A stretch of 64,000 nucleotides of DNA. It comes from G963675935 sp963803125 (lineage in GTDB: Bacteria > Planctomycetota > Planctomycetia > Pirellulales > Thermoguttaceae). Positions 52,998-61,738 of this stretch are shown piece after piece. Both the position numbers and the translations under genes were made by a program. Position 1 is the stretch's first letter. Every line of letters starts with the position of its first letter. The stretch covers positions 2,542,001-2,606,000 of the forward strand of contig CAWDLR010000003.1 in NCBI GenBank assembly GCA_963803125.1. The letters are read 5' to 3'. A model generated the notes under the pieces. The model ran no database searches, was not told where the DNA came from, and saw only the letters and a list, made by a program, of their open reading frames with translations.

Positions 52998-53056
52998 TCC
53001 CCAAACGAACAGGGCCGTGGCGCCTTGTCGAATCGCAATACATGCAAAGTCCGCTG

Positions 53057-53122
53057 GGGCGGTTCATTCTCCCGTCGGTGCCAAGCAAGTGTTTGCATCG
53101 ACGGGAGAATGAACCCCGCCCC
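53057..53122. repeat. Imperfect inverted repeat between the PEP-CTERM genes
   Basis: Arms of about 21 bp (starting GGGGCGGTTCATTCTCCCGT and its inverse, with one extra base) enclose a 22-base centre. It lies between the two PEP-CTERM genes, away from their start codons. Confidence 0.8.
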
Positions 53123-53220
53123 GGGGCTTTGCCGGCCGCGTGTAGTGGCGAACGCCGCAAGACAGTGATTGTGGCAACGAGAATAATCTCTGCTTCTTCT
53201 GAATGAAAAGGACCGTTCCG

Positions 53221-55050
53221 ATGAGATCGATTTGCCGCACTCTCGCGTTGATGGTTGCTTTCGGCCCGGTTTTGTGCGTACATGCCGACACGGCACACGA
53301 TCTCAACGAGGCTGGATTCTGGTTGGAGGCGAAATCCCAGCAACTGGTGCGGCAATCACAAGTGACGATGAGCAACGGCACTTCGGGATTCGAACCTGCC
53401 GCAAGCGGCTACTATCCCGCGTTCTGGACACGCGACTATGCCTATATGGTGGAAGGCTGTCCGGAGGCGTTTACGAATACCGAACTCACCAACTCGTGTC
53501 TGACGTTTGTCAATAACATCGGCGCCTACAACGGCGTCGCCAATACGGCGATCGAGTGCATCAAGCCCGATGGCACCGTATACCATAAGCCTGGATGGGA
53601 CACGATGGGAACCAACGCCACGGCCGACAACTCCCAATTCACCGTCGACATCGCTTGGCGGACCTATCAGGTCACGAAGAACACCGCCCTGGTCAACCAA
53701 ATTATCGACAAGCTCCAGGCCACGATGAACTCCGTCCCGCGTTCCGCCAACGGATTGGTCTATATCGATCCGACCCAGGCGTGGGACCGTTGCCCTTATG
53801 GATTCACCGATAGCGTGAAGAAGACGGGCAATGAGTTGTACTGCTCGCTTTTGGACGTTCGGGCCAGCAAGGAATTGGCCGACCTGTTGGACGTGGCGGG
53901 GCGACCGGCCGACGCGGCGACTTGGCGGGCCGCCGCCGCCAGCAAGACCGCCGCCATCCAAACCACGTTCTGGGATCCGAGCAACACGGCGTCCAACCCG
54001 GGCTTGTTCTACGCAGCTACCGTCAAGTGCCATCAATTCGACGTTTGGGGGTCCGCGCTTGCGGTCCAATTGGGCGTGGCCACGCCCGATCAGGCGGCTT
54101 CCATCGCCAATTACTTCAATAACAACTACTCCACCATGGTTCTGTCGGGCCAAATCCGCGAAATCCCCACGCCTCTCTACTGGCAGGATTCGGTCTGCGG
54201 CCAGGGGACCAATCAGAACGGCGGCTACTGGGGCGTGGCCACCGGCCAGTTCGCCGCCGCATTGAACGCCGCCAATCCGGGCAAAGCCCAACAAACGCTG
54301 CTCGACATGGTCAACTTCTATAAGACGAGCAACGCGGTGCCGGAGTTCACGGACACCGGCAACGTGCTGGGCGGCGCTTCGTCGTACGTTTCAAGCGCCA
54401 CGTTGCCCTTGGCGCAATTCAAGCAATACATGACCGCGCAACCGGTGCTCGCGTCGATGGGCGGAAGCTTGACGGCCGCGAAGGACATCGCCTTGGCGTC
54501 GAACGGCGGGACGGCTTTCGCCAAGGACTGCATTACCGGCTTCACGCAGCACTCCATCGCCCATCTCAACGACGGCATCTACGGCAACAGCAACAGTTGG
54601 ATCGGCAATGGCCAATCCGATTTCGCCGGCGTGGCGTTCAAGCAGGCGTGTACGATCGACGCGCTGGCCTTCGGTCGCGACAACGGCGGCGAATCGACCG
54701 TCTACACCGACCGCTATACCGGCACCTACATCTTCCAGTACACGCGGGCCGCCAACCCCAACGCCAGCACGCCCGACAGCCAGTGGACCTCGTTCGGCGC
54801 GTTCTATCTCGACGCCGATTTTCCCAACACCATCAACCAGGATCGCCACGTCTACGACTTCGATCCGATTTCCGGGATCACCGGGGTGCGGATTCTGACC
54901 TGCTCCGACGCCAACAATTTTGCCAGCTACATCTGCATCGACGAAATCGAGGTCTACGCCGCGCCGGTACCCGAGCCGGGAACGCTGGCCCTGTTGGCGG
55001 CGGCTGGTCTGGCCGTCCTCGTCGGGTTTGCCTGGCGGCGTCGCAGGTGA
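53221..55050 (+). CDS. PEP-CTERM six-hairpin glycosidase-like protein
   Basis: 609 residues. The ATG at 53221 is preferred over 53203 because AAGGA is placed before it, and a signal peptide follows (ALMVAFGPVLCVHADTAH). Residues about 20-420 form an (alpha/alpha)6-type domain with 'YYPAFWTRDYAYMVEG', 'TVDIAWRTYQVTKNTALVNQ' and 'QNGGYWGVATGQFAAALNAA'. Residues about 430-585 look like a carbohydrate-binding F5/8-type beta-sandwich (AHLNDGIYGNSNSWIGNGQS). The tail 'VPEPGTLALLAAAGLAVLVG' plus basic residues is PEP-CTERM. The exact glycosidase family is not clear. Confidence 0.82.
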   Translation: MRSICRTLALMVAFGPVLCVHADTAHDLNEAGFWLEAKSQQLVRQSQVTMSNGTSGFEPAASGYYPAFWTRDYAYMVEGCPEAFTNTELTNSCLTFVNNIGAYNGVANTAIECIKPDGTVYHKPGWDTMGTNATADNSQFTVDIAWRTYQVTKNTALVNQIIDKLQATMNSVPRSANGLVYIDPTQAWDRCPYGFTDSVKKTGNELYCSLLDVRASKELADLLDVAGRPADAATWRAAAASKTAAIQTTFWDPSNTASNPGLFYAATVKCHQFDVWGSALAVQLGVATPDQAASIANYFNNNYSTMVLSGQIREIPTPLYWQDSVCGQGTNQNGGYWGVATGQFAAALNAANPGKAQQTLLDMVNFYKTSNAVPEFTDTGNVLGGASSYVSSATLPLAQFKQYMTAQPVLASMGGSLTAAKDIALASNGGTAFAKDCITGFTQHSIAHLNDGIYGNSNSWIGNGQSDFAGVAFKQACTIDALAFGRDNGGESTVYTDRYTGTYIFQYTRAANPNASTPDSQWTSFGAFYLDADFPNTINQDRHVYDFDPISGITGVRILTCSDANNFASYICIDEIEVYAAPVPEPGTLALLAAAGLAVLVGFAWRRRR

Positions 55051-55346
55051 CGCGTCTGGGATGGTCGCGAGACCGAGTTTTCCTGCGAGAGGCGACACAG
55101 CGGGCGGACCTTCGCGATCGACGTATCGCTTGGGAGGTGTCAGACGGCGCAGCCTTCGGCGGCACGTCTCCTCGCCGGCTTGGGGAACCGTGGCCATAAA
55201 GTGCCTTGAGGAAATGGCTTACGTCTGGTAAAATCTGCGCGCCACCAGGCGATGCAAGCGGACCCCGGCGACACCGGAACCGCGGCGCGTCGGGGCCGAC
55301 GTTCCGTCGGTCGCTCAACGTTGAGGATCGCGGGATCTTATGCTAC

Positions 55347-55393
55347 ACAACTACTGTTTTTACCGTTGACAACTACGGTATAATCCGTACAAT
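55347..55393 (+). promoter_or_regulatory. Promoter and operator of the BlaI-type gene
   Basis: Direct repeats ACAACTACTGT (55347-55357) and ACAACTACGGT (55369-55379) start 22 bases apart, two helical turns. The second overlaps TTGACA (55366-55371), which pairs with TACAAT (55388-55393) over 16 bases. This suits autorepression. Apart from this, the gap 55051-55438 has no gene. Confidence 0.55.
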
Positions 55394-55438
55394 GTTGGGA
55401 AGTTGAGAACGTCAAGTTCTTCCTTGGGTAACGCACAG

Positions 55439-55834
55439 ATGCCGCGACCGAAACACGAACATCCGACGCCGGCCGAATTGGAGGTCCTTCAGCTTCTCTG
55501 GGAGCAAGGGCCGGCGACCGTCCGGCAGGTGATGGAAGTCCTCAATCGCCGCCGCCGTCGGGCTTACACCTCGGTGATGAGCCTGCTGGGCGTAATGACC
55601 GAAAAGGGGCTGTTGAAGCGCCGCGCGAAAGGCCGGGCGTACCTGTATGAAGCCCGCGTCGGCCGGGAAAAGACCGTCGGCCGGATGCTCCGCGACCTGT
55701 TGGGCCGGGCGTTCGACGGCTCGGCGGCGTCGCTGGTGGCGCGGCTATTGGACGAGTCGAGCCCCTCGCCGCAGGAATTGGCCGATATCCACGAAACCAT
55801 CGAACAGTTCCGCCAAAGGCGAGGAGGCGACTGA
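55439..55834 (+). CDS. BlaI/MecI/CopY-family repressor
   Basis: 131 residues from the ATG at 55439. The winged helix contains 'LTPAELEVLQLLW'-like sequence (here 'PTPAELEVLQLLWEQGPATV') and 'RRAYTSVMSLLGVMTEKGLL'. The C-terminal dimerisation helices follow. The family represses a beta-lactamase or other operon and is cut by its M56 membrane peptidase. The stop and the next start share one base (TGATG), so it is translated together with the M56 gene. Planctomycete pairs often control functions other than resistance. Confidence 0.93.
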   Translation: MPRPKHEHPTPAELEVLQLLWEQGPATVRQVMEVLNRRRRRAYTSVMSLLGVMTEKGLLKRRAKGRAYLYEARVGREKTVGRMLRDLLGRAFDGSAASLVARLLDESSPSPQELADIHETIEQFRQRRGGD

Positions 55835-58212
55835 TGTGGCCGCTTGACGTGCTTCACGATCCGGGCTGGCAACCGCTGACCTGCACGCTGCTGCACTTTC
55901 TCTGGCAAGGAATGGTCGTTGCGGCGGCGTGGACAGTGTTGTTCCGGCTGCCGCGGGCGCAGTCGATGCAGTTCCGCTACGCGCTCGGCCTTGCCGGCAT
56001 GTTCGTGATGGCCGCCTGCCCGGTGGCGACGTTTGCGCTGCTTCAATCACGAGCCGGCGCGGGCGAGGCCAAGGCATTGTTTGGAAAGCCCTCGCCGACG
56101 GGAAAAGCCCCCCGATTGCAATCGGGGGGCGTTGGAGAGCGGAAAGGAACTCTCGGAGACCGAAACGGGTCGAGCATCGCGCCCCGTGTTGCCCGCGAAT
56201 TACATGACACGCCAGGGGCTGTTCCCTGCGATCCGTTCTGCTGGATCGACAAAGCGCAACCGTACTTGCTTGGCGGCTGGATGCTCGGGCTGGTAGTCCT
56301 TAGCGGCCGGCTGATGTTTGGGGTCGTCGCCGAGCGCCGCCTGGGGCGAGGCCGGGTGGCAATCGCGGGCGAAATCAGCGAGCGGGTGAAGGTACTGGCA
56401 GTCCGCCTGGGGCTTCGGAGGGTTCCGCGGGTTTTCAGCACGAAGGCCGCCCGCGAGGCGGTCGTTACCGGCCTGTTGCGGCCGATGGTATTGCTGCCGG
56501 CCGCCTGGTTGGCGGGGATGCCGCCCGAGGTGCTGGAGGCGGTAATCGCCCATGAGTTGGCGCACATCCGCCGCTACGACGTTTGGTTCAATCTGTTTCA
56601 GCGTTTTGTCGAGACGTTGTTGTTCTATCATCCCGGCGTTTGGTGGCTCTCGCGCCGCGTGCGGCTGGCCCGCGAAATGTGCTGCGACGAGATGGCGGCC
56701 CGGGCGACGGGCGAGCGCGTGGTGTATGCAACCGCATTGGAGCTGGCGGCTCGAAAGCGACTAGAGCCGGCCGGAAGATCGCTCCTGGAAGTCGCATTGG
56801 GAATCACTCGCATGACTCTGTTGGATCGCGTTCGCAACGTATTGGGATTGGCCGCCCGGCACGAGCAAGGGCGTTGGTGGCCGGCGGCGGTGATGGTGCT
56901 GTTGGTGCTTCCGGCCGTTTGGTTTGCGTCGCTGGCAGTCACTGCGGCCGATGAGAAGCCGATCGCCGTTCAGCCGGCGAAGAACGAAAGTCGGCCGCAG
57001 CAGTTGGTGTTGAACGTGGACGCCAAGGGGAAAGTGAGCGCGGCAAAGCCAATTCGCGACATCGACGAATTTCTCTCGGCCAAAGCCCGCGAAATCCTGG
57101 CGGCCAATCACATAACGGGGGCCGATCTGGAGGCGGGAAAAGACTTGCCGGCGACCATGGTGCTTCGCGTCGCCCGCGACGTGCCGCTTGCAAAACTCGA
57201 AGTCGTGATCAGGGCTTGCCAAGAACACGGCTTCCACAAATTGTCATTCGCGCTGGACAAGGAAGCGGCATCACCTGCCGTTGCGCCGCTGGCCGCCGAA
57301 GAGACGGGGCCAAGGCACTCGGCGACCGCGACCTTCCGCATCGCAATGGAAGAAAAACCCGTGCTCGGCGCGAGTAATGCGCCAACGAGCCGCGAGGCAT
57401 TCGAAATCTACAAGAATACCCAGGCGGAACTGCTGAAGAGCAGGTTGGTGTCGATGGCGGCCCTACGCAATCCGAAGATCGCCGGACTTCAGTGGCTCGA
57501 ACGTCACGAGGCGCCGGGCGATTCCGTTAAATGGCTTGCCGACCACTTGCAAGTCAGTTTTCCCGCCAATTCGGAATTGATGAAGGTCAGCCTTCGCACC
57601 AGCGGTCCGGTGGATGCGGTGGCGTTATTGACCGCCGTCACCAACGCCTACATGAGGGAAGTAGTGTCTGCCGAAAACGATCGGAGGGCGCGGCGTTTTG
57701 ACCAGCTTGACAGGATCTGTTCTGAGGAACAGCAAGAGCTGCGCAGTAAGCGGGAGGAACTTAGGAGCCTGGCGGCATTGACGGGAGGGGCCGACCCGGC
57801 CATACGCGCCGCGCGAGCCAAGGCCGTCTTCGAAGAACTGGCCCTTTATCGGAACCGATTGGCGACGGCGGGCTTCGAGATTTCGCACTACAGGGTGGAT
57901 CTGGCAGTGCAGAAGGCCTACCTCGAAGACGCCAAGGGGGACGCCCGCGCTCCGATCCTCAAAGAGATCAAACGGCTTGAAGTCTCCATCCGCGTGACGA
58001 CCGAGCAACTGGCGGAGTTGCAGAAGACGATCAAGGAGTTGGAAGAGACTACCAGATCTCTGAGCAATCCTGAATCGGTTGACATAGAGATGGTCCGAAC
58101 CGCGATCGCGAACGTCGAAGCCTCGCTGTCGAAATGTGTCGCGGAAAGGGAGCGATTGGGAATCGAGCTTCGTACTCCCCCGCGGATCACGTTGATAGAG
58201 CCCCCGCAATAG
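55834..58212 (+). CDS. M56 (BlaR1-type) peptidase with ExbD-like and Wzz-like domains
   Basis: 792 residues. The N-terminal part has four membrane segments and the zinc site 'VIAHELAHIRRYDVWF' (HELAH near residue 240). A further membrane helix is near 355-372. The periplasmic part has an ExbD-like fold (about 390-475: LVLNVDAKGKVSAAKPIRDI ... TMVLRVARDVPLAKLEVVIR), a Wzz/GumC-like segment (about 515-620: 'SRLVSMAALRNPKIAGLQWL') and a long coiled coil to the end. A palindrome is embedded at 56107-56130. It probably senses an envelope signal and cuts the BlaI-type repressor. Confidence 0.88.
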   Translation: MWPLDVLHDPGWQPLTCTLLHFLWQGMVVAAAWTVLFRLPRAQSMQFRYALGLAGMFVMAACPVATFALLQSRAGAGEAKALFGKPSPTGKAPRLQSGGVGERKGTLGDRNGSSIAPRVARELHDTPGAVPCDPFCWIDKAQPYLLGGWMLGLVVLSGRLMFGVVAERRLGRGRVAIAGEISERVKVLAVRLGLRRVPRVFSTKAAREAVVTGLLRPMVLLPAAWLAGMPPEVLEAVIAHELAHIRRYDVWFNLFQRFVETLLFYHPGVWWLSRRVRLAREMCCDEMAARATGERVVYATALELAARKRLEPAGRSLLEVALGITRMTLLDRVRNVLGLAARHEQGRWWPAAVMVLLVLPAVWFASLAVTAADEKPIAVQPAKNESRPQQLVLNVDAKGKVSAAKPIRDIDEFLSAKAREILAANHITGADLEAGKDLPATMVLRVARDVPLAKLEVVIRACQEHGFHKLSFALDKEAASPAVAPLAAEETGPRHSATATFRIAMEEKPVLGASNAPTSREAFEIYKNTQAELLKSRLVSMAALRNPKIAGLQWLERHEAPGDSVKWLADHLQVSFPANSELMKVSLRTSGPVDAVALLTAVTNAYMREVVSAENDRRARRFDQLDRICSEEQQELRSKREELRSLAALTGGADPAIRAARAKAVFEELALYRNRLATAGFEISHYRVDLAVQKAYLEDAKGDARAPILKEIKRLEVSIRVTTEQLAELQKTIKELEETTRSLSNPESVDIEMVRTAIANVEASLSKCVAERERLGIELRTPPRITLIEPPQ
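56107..56130. repeat. Perfect palindrome inside the M56 gene
   Basis: A 24-base perfect palindrome (each arm GCCCCCCGATTG) in the linker between membrane segments. It is read in frame as part of a stretch of about 30 residues (GKAPRLQSGGVGERKG) that does not look like M56 sequence. Confidence 0.85.
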
Positions 58213-58228
58213 CCGCCCGCGGCGGTGC

Positions 58229-58783
58229 CTACGCGGCCTGGCGGCGAGTGGCGAGCGACGCCAGGGCGTCGATTTCCGAGCGCGGCTTCAGGGCCAGCGG
58301 CGTCCCGCCCTCTTCCGACTTTCGCTCGACGAAAACCAACGAGCGTTCGTCGAGCATCCGCGGAACGAAGAACCACATTCGGGCAAACGCTGGGACTTCG
58401 AGCGCGGCGGGCAGGATCAGCAGATCGATCTTGCCCAACGAGTTTGCCGCCCGAACCAGGGAATCGGCGGGGTCACCGGGCAGGAGTCGCACGCGCACGC
58501 CATTGCGACGCAGGAGTTGGTGGGCGGCCTTCAGCGTCAGGCCCGGCCCGTCGGCTTCCGAGCGGTCTTCAAACGGGTCGAAGCCCCAATAATCGACCTT
58601 GTCGCCGGGGGAGGCCAGTTTGGCCACGTCGAGCATCCGCAGCGCCCGCCGGCCGTTCCCGATACCCAATTCGACGATCTTTCGTGCGCGCCGCCGCCAG
58701 ATCGCGCGATAGAGGGGGCGATCGGACTGCGGCTTGGAAAAATAACAAAAATATGCCAGCCGAATACGTCTAAGGATCGACAA
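58229..58783 (-). CDS. Class I SAM-methyltransferase-like protein
   Basis: 184 residues if started at the TTG at 58783, which has GGGAGG at good distance; an in-frame TTG at 58873 is the longer alternative. 'KIVELGIGNGRRALRML' matches the SAM-binding motif I, and 'DYWGFDPFEDR' fits the acidic loop after strand 2. Beyond this the sequence is divergent, and no substrate-binding motif is recognised. It is convergent with the M56 gene with 16 bases between the stops. Confidence 0.65.
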   Translation of the reverse strand: MSILRRIRLAYFCYFSKPQSDRPLYRAIWRRRARKIVELGIGNGRRALRMLDVAKLASPGDKVDYWGFDPFEDRSEADGPGLTLKAAHQLLRRNGVRVRLLPGDPADSLVRAANSLGKIDLLILPAALEVPAFARMWFFVPRMLDERSLVFVERKSEEGGTPLALKPRSEIDALASLATRRQAA

Positions 58784-58937
58784 CGTCACCCTCCCTGGCA
58801 ACGATGGACGACAAAGAGCGGACCGCCATAGAGCAAATTCGGCCGGAACGGGCGCTGGGTTCAGTGGATTCAATGGTCAGGCCCGGAGGATCCAGCACGC
58901 CCCCACAATTGACTGATGCCGGAGCGCCGGCGGACGT

Positions 58938-59046
58938 AGTAATCCTGTGCGGTCAACATGGGGAACCTGTTTAGCCGCCGCGTTTACGCGGCGGAGAATC
59001 GCTGACAACTGCATCGCCGCGCGGACGCGGCGGCTAAACGGTTCGG
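58938..59046. repeat. Palindromic element, TTTAGCCGCCGCG family, copy 2
   Basis: Shares with 23708 both arms and about 25 bases on the left (GTGCGGTCAACATGGGG). The middles differ. It lies between the methyltransferase-like gene and fabH. Confidence 0.85.
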
Positions 59047-59257
59047 AGACAACCACCATAATCCGTTACTGCACCGGGACCGGCCTATTCATTCCGGTGA
59101 CAATTCTGTATTCTGTAGGGCGACAACAGCGACACCTGGGGGTTTGGGCCGGCTGGCCAAGAGTGGTTGACATTGTCGGGCGGCCGGGGGTATCGTTTTC
59201 TGTTTCTTGCGGTAGGCGGGACGGGGTCGTGGTGTTTCGAGGCGGAGGCTGCCAGTA

Positions 59258-60400
59258 ATGAAGTACGCCGTGATCGGCCCCGTGGCCGTCCACTTGCCGG
59301 AGAAGGTCGAAGACAACGATTTTCTGGCGTCCCAGTATCCCAAATGGGACATGGACCTGATTTTTGCGAAGACGGGCATCCGGCAGCGGCACATCGCGGC
59401 CGCGGAGGAGTGCGCCTCGGACTTGGGAGTGGCAGCGGCGGAAAAGCTCTTCACCCAGTTCCAAATCGACCGCAAGACGATCGATTTTCTGCTGTTTTGC
59501 ACGCAGACGCCCGATTATCCTCTGCCCACGACTGCTTGCCTGATTCAGGACCGGCTGCGGTTGCCTACCTCGGTCGGGGCGCTGGATTTTAATCTGGGCT
59601 GTTCTGGTTTTGTGTACGGGCTGTCGCTGGCGGACGGGTTGATCCGCAGCGGCACCGCCCGCCGCGTGCTGTTGATTACGGCCGAGACATATTCGAAATA
59701 CATCGATCCGAGCGATCGGTCGCTGCGGACGATCTTCGGCGACGGGGCGGCCGCCACGCTGGTCGAGGCATCGGACGTGCCCTCGCTGGGCGGTTTTGTT
59801 TTCGGCACGGACGGCAGCGGGGGCGACATGCTGCTGGTGGCTGAAGGGGGGGCGCGGCCGTTGAAAGACGCCATTCAACCGCGGAAACGGCGGCGCTGGC
59901 CCAGCAGCCTCTACATGGACGGGCCGGAACTGGTCAAGTTCAGTCTGGACATCGCCCCGCCGCTGATCGAGAGCGTGCTGGCCCGCGCCCAATGGACGCG
60001 AGAACAGATCGACATGTACCTGATTCACCAGGCGACGCTTTTCATGCTCGATCACCTCCGCGAGCGGCTGTCCCTCGATCGCGAACACACGCCCGAGGCC
60101 CTGGAAAACTACGGCAACACCGTCTCTTCGACGATCCCGATCTTGATCCGCGATCTCCGCGAGTCGGGCCGGCTGCGACCGGGCAAGCAGACGCTGCTAA
60201 TGGGATTCGGCGTGGGGTTGTCGTGGGCGGGATGCGTCTGGAGCGAGACCTGGGCAGCCGAACAAGCGGAAGTAGCAACGGCTGCCGATAAGCTGGCGGA
60301 GAAGCCGGGCGAACCGCCCAACGCTTCCACGCCCGACCTGTCGCCCGACGCGCAACCGTGCCCGCAAGACTCCTCGTCCGATTCGCGCGAAGCCGCATAA
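59258..60400 (+). CDS. fabH: 3-oxoacyl-ACP synthase III (FabH)-type protein
   Basis: 380 residues. The catalytic triad positions are visible: Cys in 'NLGCSGFVYGLSLA' (about 115), His in 'LIHQATLF' (about 257) and Asn in 'ENYGNTVSSTIPIL' (about 288). FabH starts fatty-acid chains by joining acyl-CoA to malonyl-ACP; related enzymes act in other pathways. The last 45 residues after 'GCVWSETW' are Ala/Glu/Pro-rich, not part of the fold. The stop codon TAA lies at the border of a MITE-like element, so the tail or its end may be recent. No other fatty-acid genes are near. Confidence 0.9.
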   Translation: MKYAVIGPVAVHLPEKVEDNDFLASQYPKWDMDLIFAKTGIRQRHIAAAEECASDLGVAAAEKLFTQFQIDRKTIDFLLFCTQTPDYPLPTTACLIQDRLRLPTSVGALDFNLGCSGFVYGLSLADGLIRSGTARRVLLITAETYSKYIDPSDRSLRTIFGDGAAATLVEASDVPSLGGFVFGTDGSGGDMLLVAEGGARPLKDAIQPRKRRRWPSSLYMDGPELVKFSLDIAPPLIESVLARAQWTREQIDMYLIHQATLFMLDHLRERLSLDREHTPEALENYGNTVSSTIPILIRDLRESGRLRPGKQTLLMGFGVGLSWAGCVWSETWAAEQAEVATAADKLAEKPGEPPNASTPDLSPDAQPCPQDSSSDSREAA

Positions 60401-60533
60401 CCCGCATTTCTCACCACGCGGGGAATACGCTCAATACAATTATTCGGTGGGGCAGACATTCCTGTCTGCCCCGTAGAATGCGGCAAATAGGGCAGACAGG
60501 AATGTCTGCCCCACCGTGGCGAGAAATGCGGGC
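60400..60533. mobile_element. MITE-like element with TA flanks at the fabH stop
   Basis: Terminal inverted repeats CCCGCATTTCTC / GAGAAATGCGGG, with TA on both sides (60398-60399 and 60534-60535). Inside lies the same double hairpin (60446-60515) as in the element at 27462, although the terminal repeats are different. The left TA forms part of the fabH stop codon TAA. Confidence 0.7.
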
Positions 60534-60563
60534 TAGAAGTTTTCGATCGGCCGACAACGCCTA

Positions 60564-61424
60564 TCAGTTTCCGAACGGATCGGCGTCATTGTCGGGAGAC
60601 TTCTCCGACTTGCCGCCGCCCGCTCCCTTTTTGGCGTCGGGCTTCTTCTCGGATTTCTTGCCAGCCGAACCGCCGAACGGATCGTCCTCGTCGGCAGGCT
60701 TCTTGTCGGCGGCGGGTTTCTTTGCGTCGGACTTTTTCTTGGCGGAGCCGGCTTTTTCCGCGGCCTTGTCGGCGGGTTTTGCCGGGGCGTCAAAGGGGTT
60801 GTCCTCCGCCCCTGCTGCCGCCGCAGCCTCCTTCTTGCCCGCCGGTTTCGCCGCCGCGCCCTTGTTGGTGGCGGGCTTCTCGGCCGCTTCCGGCGCGGCA
60901 AACGGATTGTCGGAGTCGGCCGTGGCCTCGGGCGGAAGAGCGGGGACGTCGGCAGGAGTGACGCTCTGTTCGCGCACGACCCGCTCCTCTTCGCGTTTCA
61001 TCGCCTCGTAGCGCGCCTTGCGGATTCTCTCCTCTTGCTCGAGCACGGCCATGCGGGCGTCAACGCGATAGCTCTCCAACTGAACTCGTGCCGAGCCCTG
61101 CACGCGCTCCAGTGCTTTGCCCACATTGTAGAATCGGTTGATGTCCCTGCTCTCCAAGTCGGCACCCTTGCGGAAGTCGATCGTCGCGTCCTGCGGGCGA
61201 CCGAATTGCAGGAAGGTCAGCCCGCGAAAGTAGAAGACGCGGGGGTCCTTCGAGCCGGCTTGGGCGGCCGCGGTCAGCCGGTCGTATGCCTGCTGCAAGT
61301 CGCCGGCAAAGTAGGCGTGAACGCCGCTGCCGTATTGCTGGGCCAGCACGGCGTCCTGAGCGAACAGCGAAACGGCCGACAACGATGCCAGTGCTCCAAC
61401 CAGCAAGACGATGCTACGAAACAT
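60564..61424 (-). CDS. Secreted TPR protein with DPF/NPF-containing tail
   Basis: 286 residues from the ATG at 61424, with a signal peptide (SIVLLVGALASLSAVSLFAQ). The N-terminal half has TPR-like helices (GVHAYFAGDLQQAYDRLTAA, DPRVFYFRGLTFLQFGRPQD). The C-terminal half is Ala/Lys/Pro-rich and probably disordered, and it contains 'DNPFAAP', 'DNPFDAP', 'DDPFGG' and the final 'DADPFGN'. No function is known. A plausible reading is an exported scaffold with short docking motifs in its tail. Confidence 0.8.
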   Translation of the reverse strand: MFRSIVLLVGALASLSAVSLFAQDAVLAQQYGSGVHAYFAGDLQQAYDRLTAAAQAGSKDPRVFYFRGLTFLQFGRPQDATIDFRKGADLESRDINRFYNVGKALERVQGSARVQLESYRVDARMAVLEQEERIRKARYEAMKREEERVVREQSVTPADVPALPPEATADSDNPFAAPEAAEKPATNKGAAAKPAGKKEAAAAAGAEDNPFDAPAKPADKAAEKAGSAKKKSDAKKPAADKKPADEDDPFGGSAGKKSEKKPDAKKGAGGGKSEKSPDNDADPFGN

Positions 61425-61663
61425 GACAGTAAACTCCTGCCTAGACGGTGTGGTTTCTGCGCCGGGGGCGCAATGTGTTCCGCGAAAACGGGCCCGCGCT
61501 ACCTCGATGGTAATTACTGACTGTCGAAAGATCAAGCAACCGAGCCGATTTTGCCGCGGGACAACGCCCTGCAGGGGGGTATGGGAAACTTGACGCTCGC
61601 GGCGCGTGCTAACTATACTAAAGGCAGTAGTCGGCATAGTTTGCACCAGCCGTGCATCTTCCC

Positions 61664-61711
61664 GCGGGACTGTCCCGATTTTCGCGTCAACGAAAATGGG
61701 ACTGTCCCCTT
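61664..61711. repeat. Palindromic element, GGGACTGTCCC family
   Basis: Third copy of the family found inside the TPR and RhaT-like genes. Here it is intergenic, 28 bases before the start of the next gene, in its untranslated leader. Confidence 0.85.
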
Positions 61712-61738
61712 TGCCTCCGAAACAGAAAGAGTCTCTCG

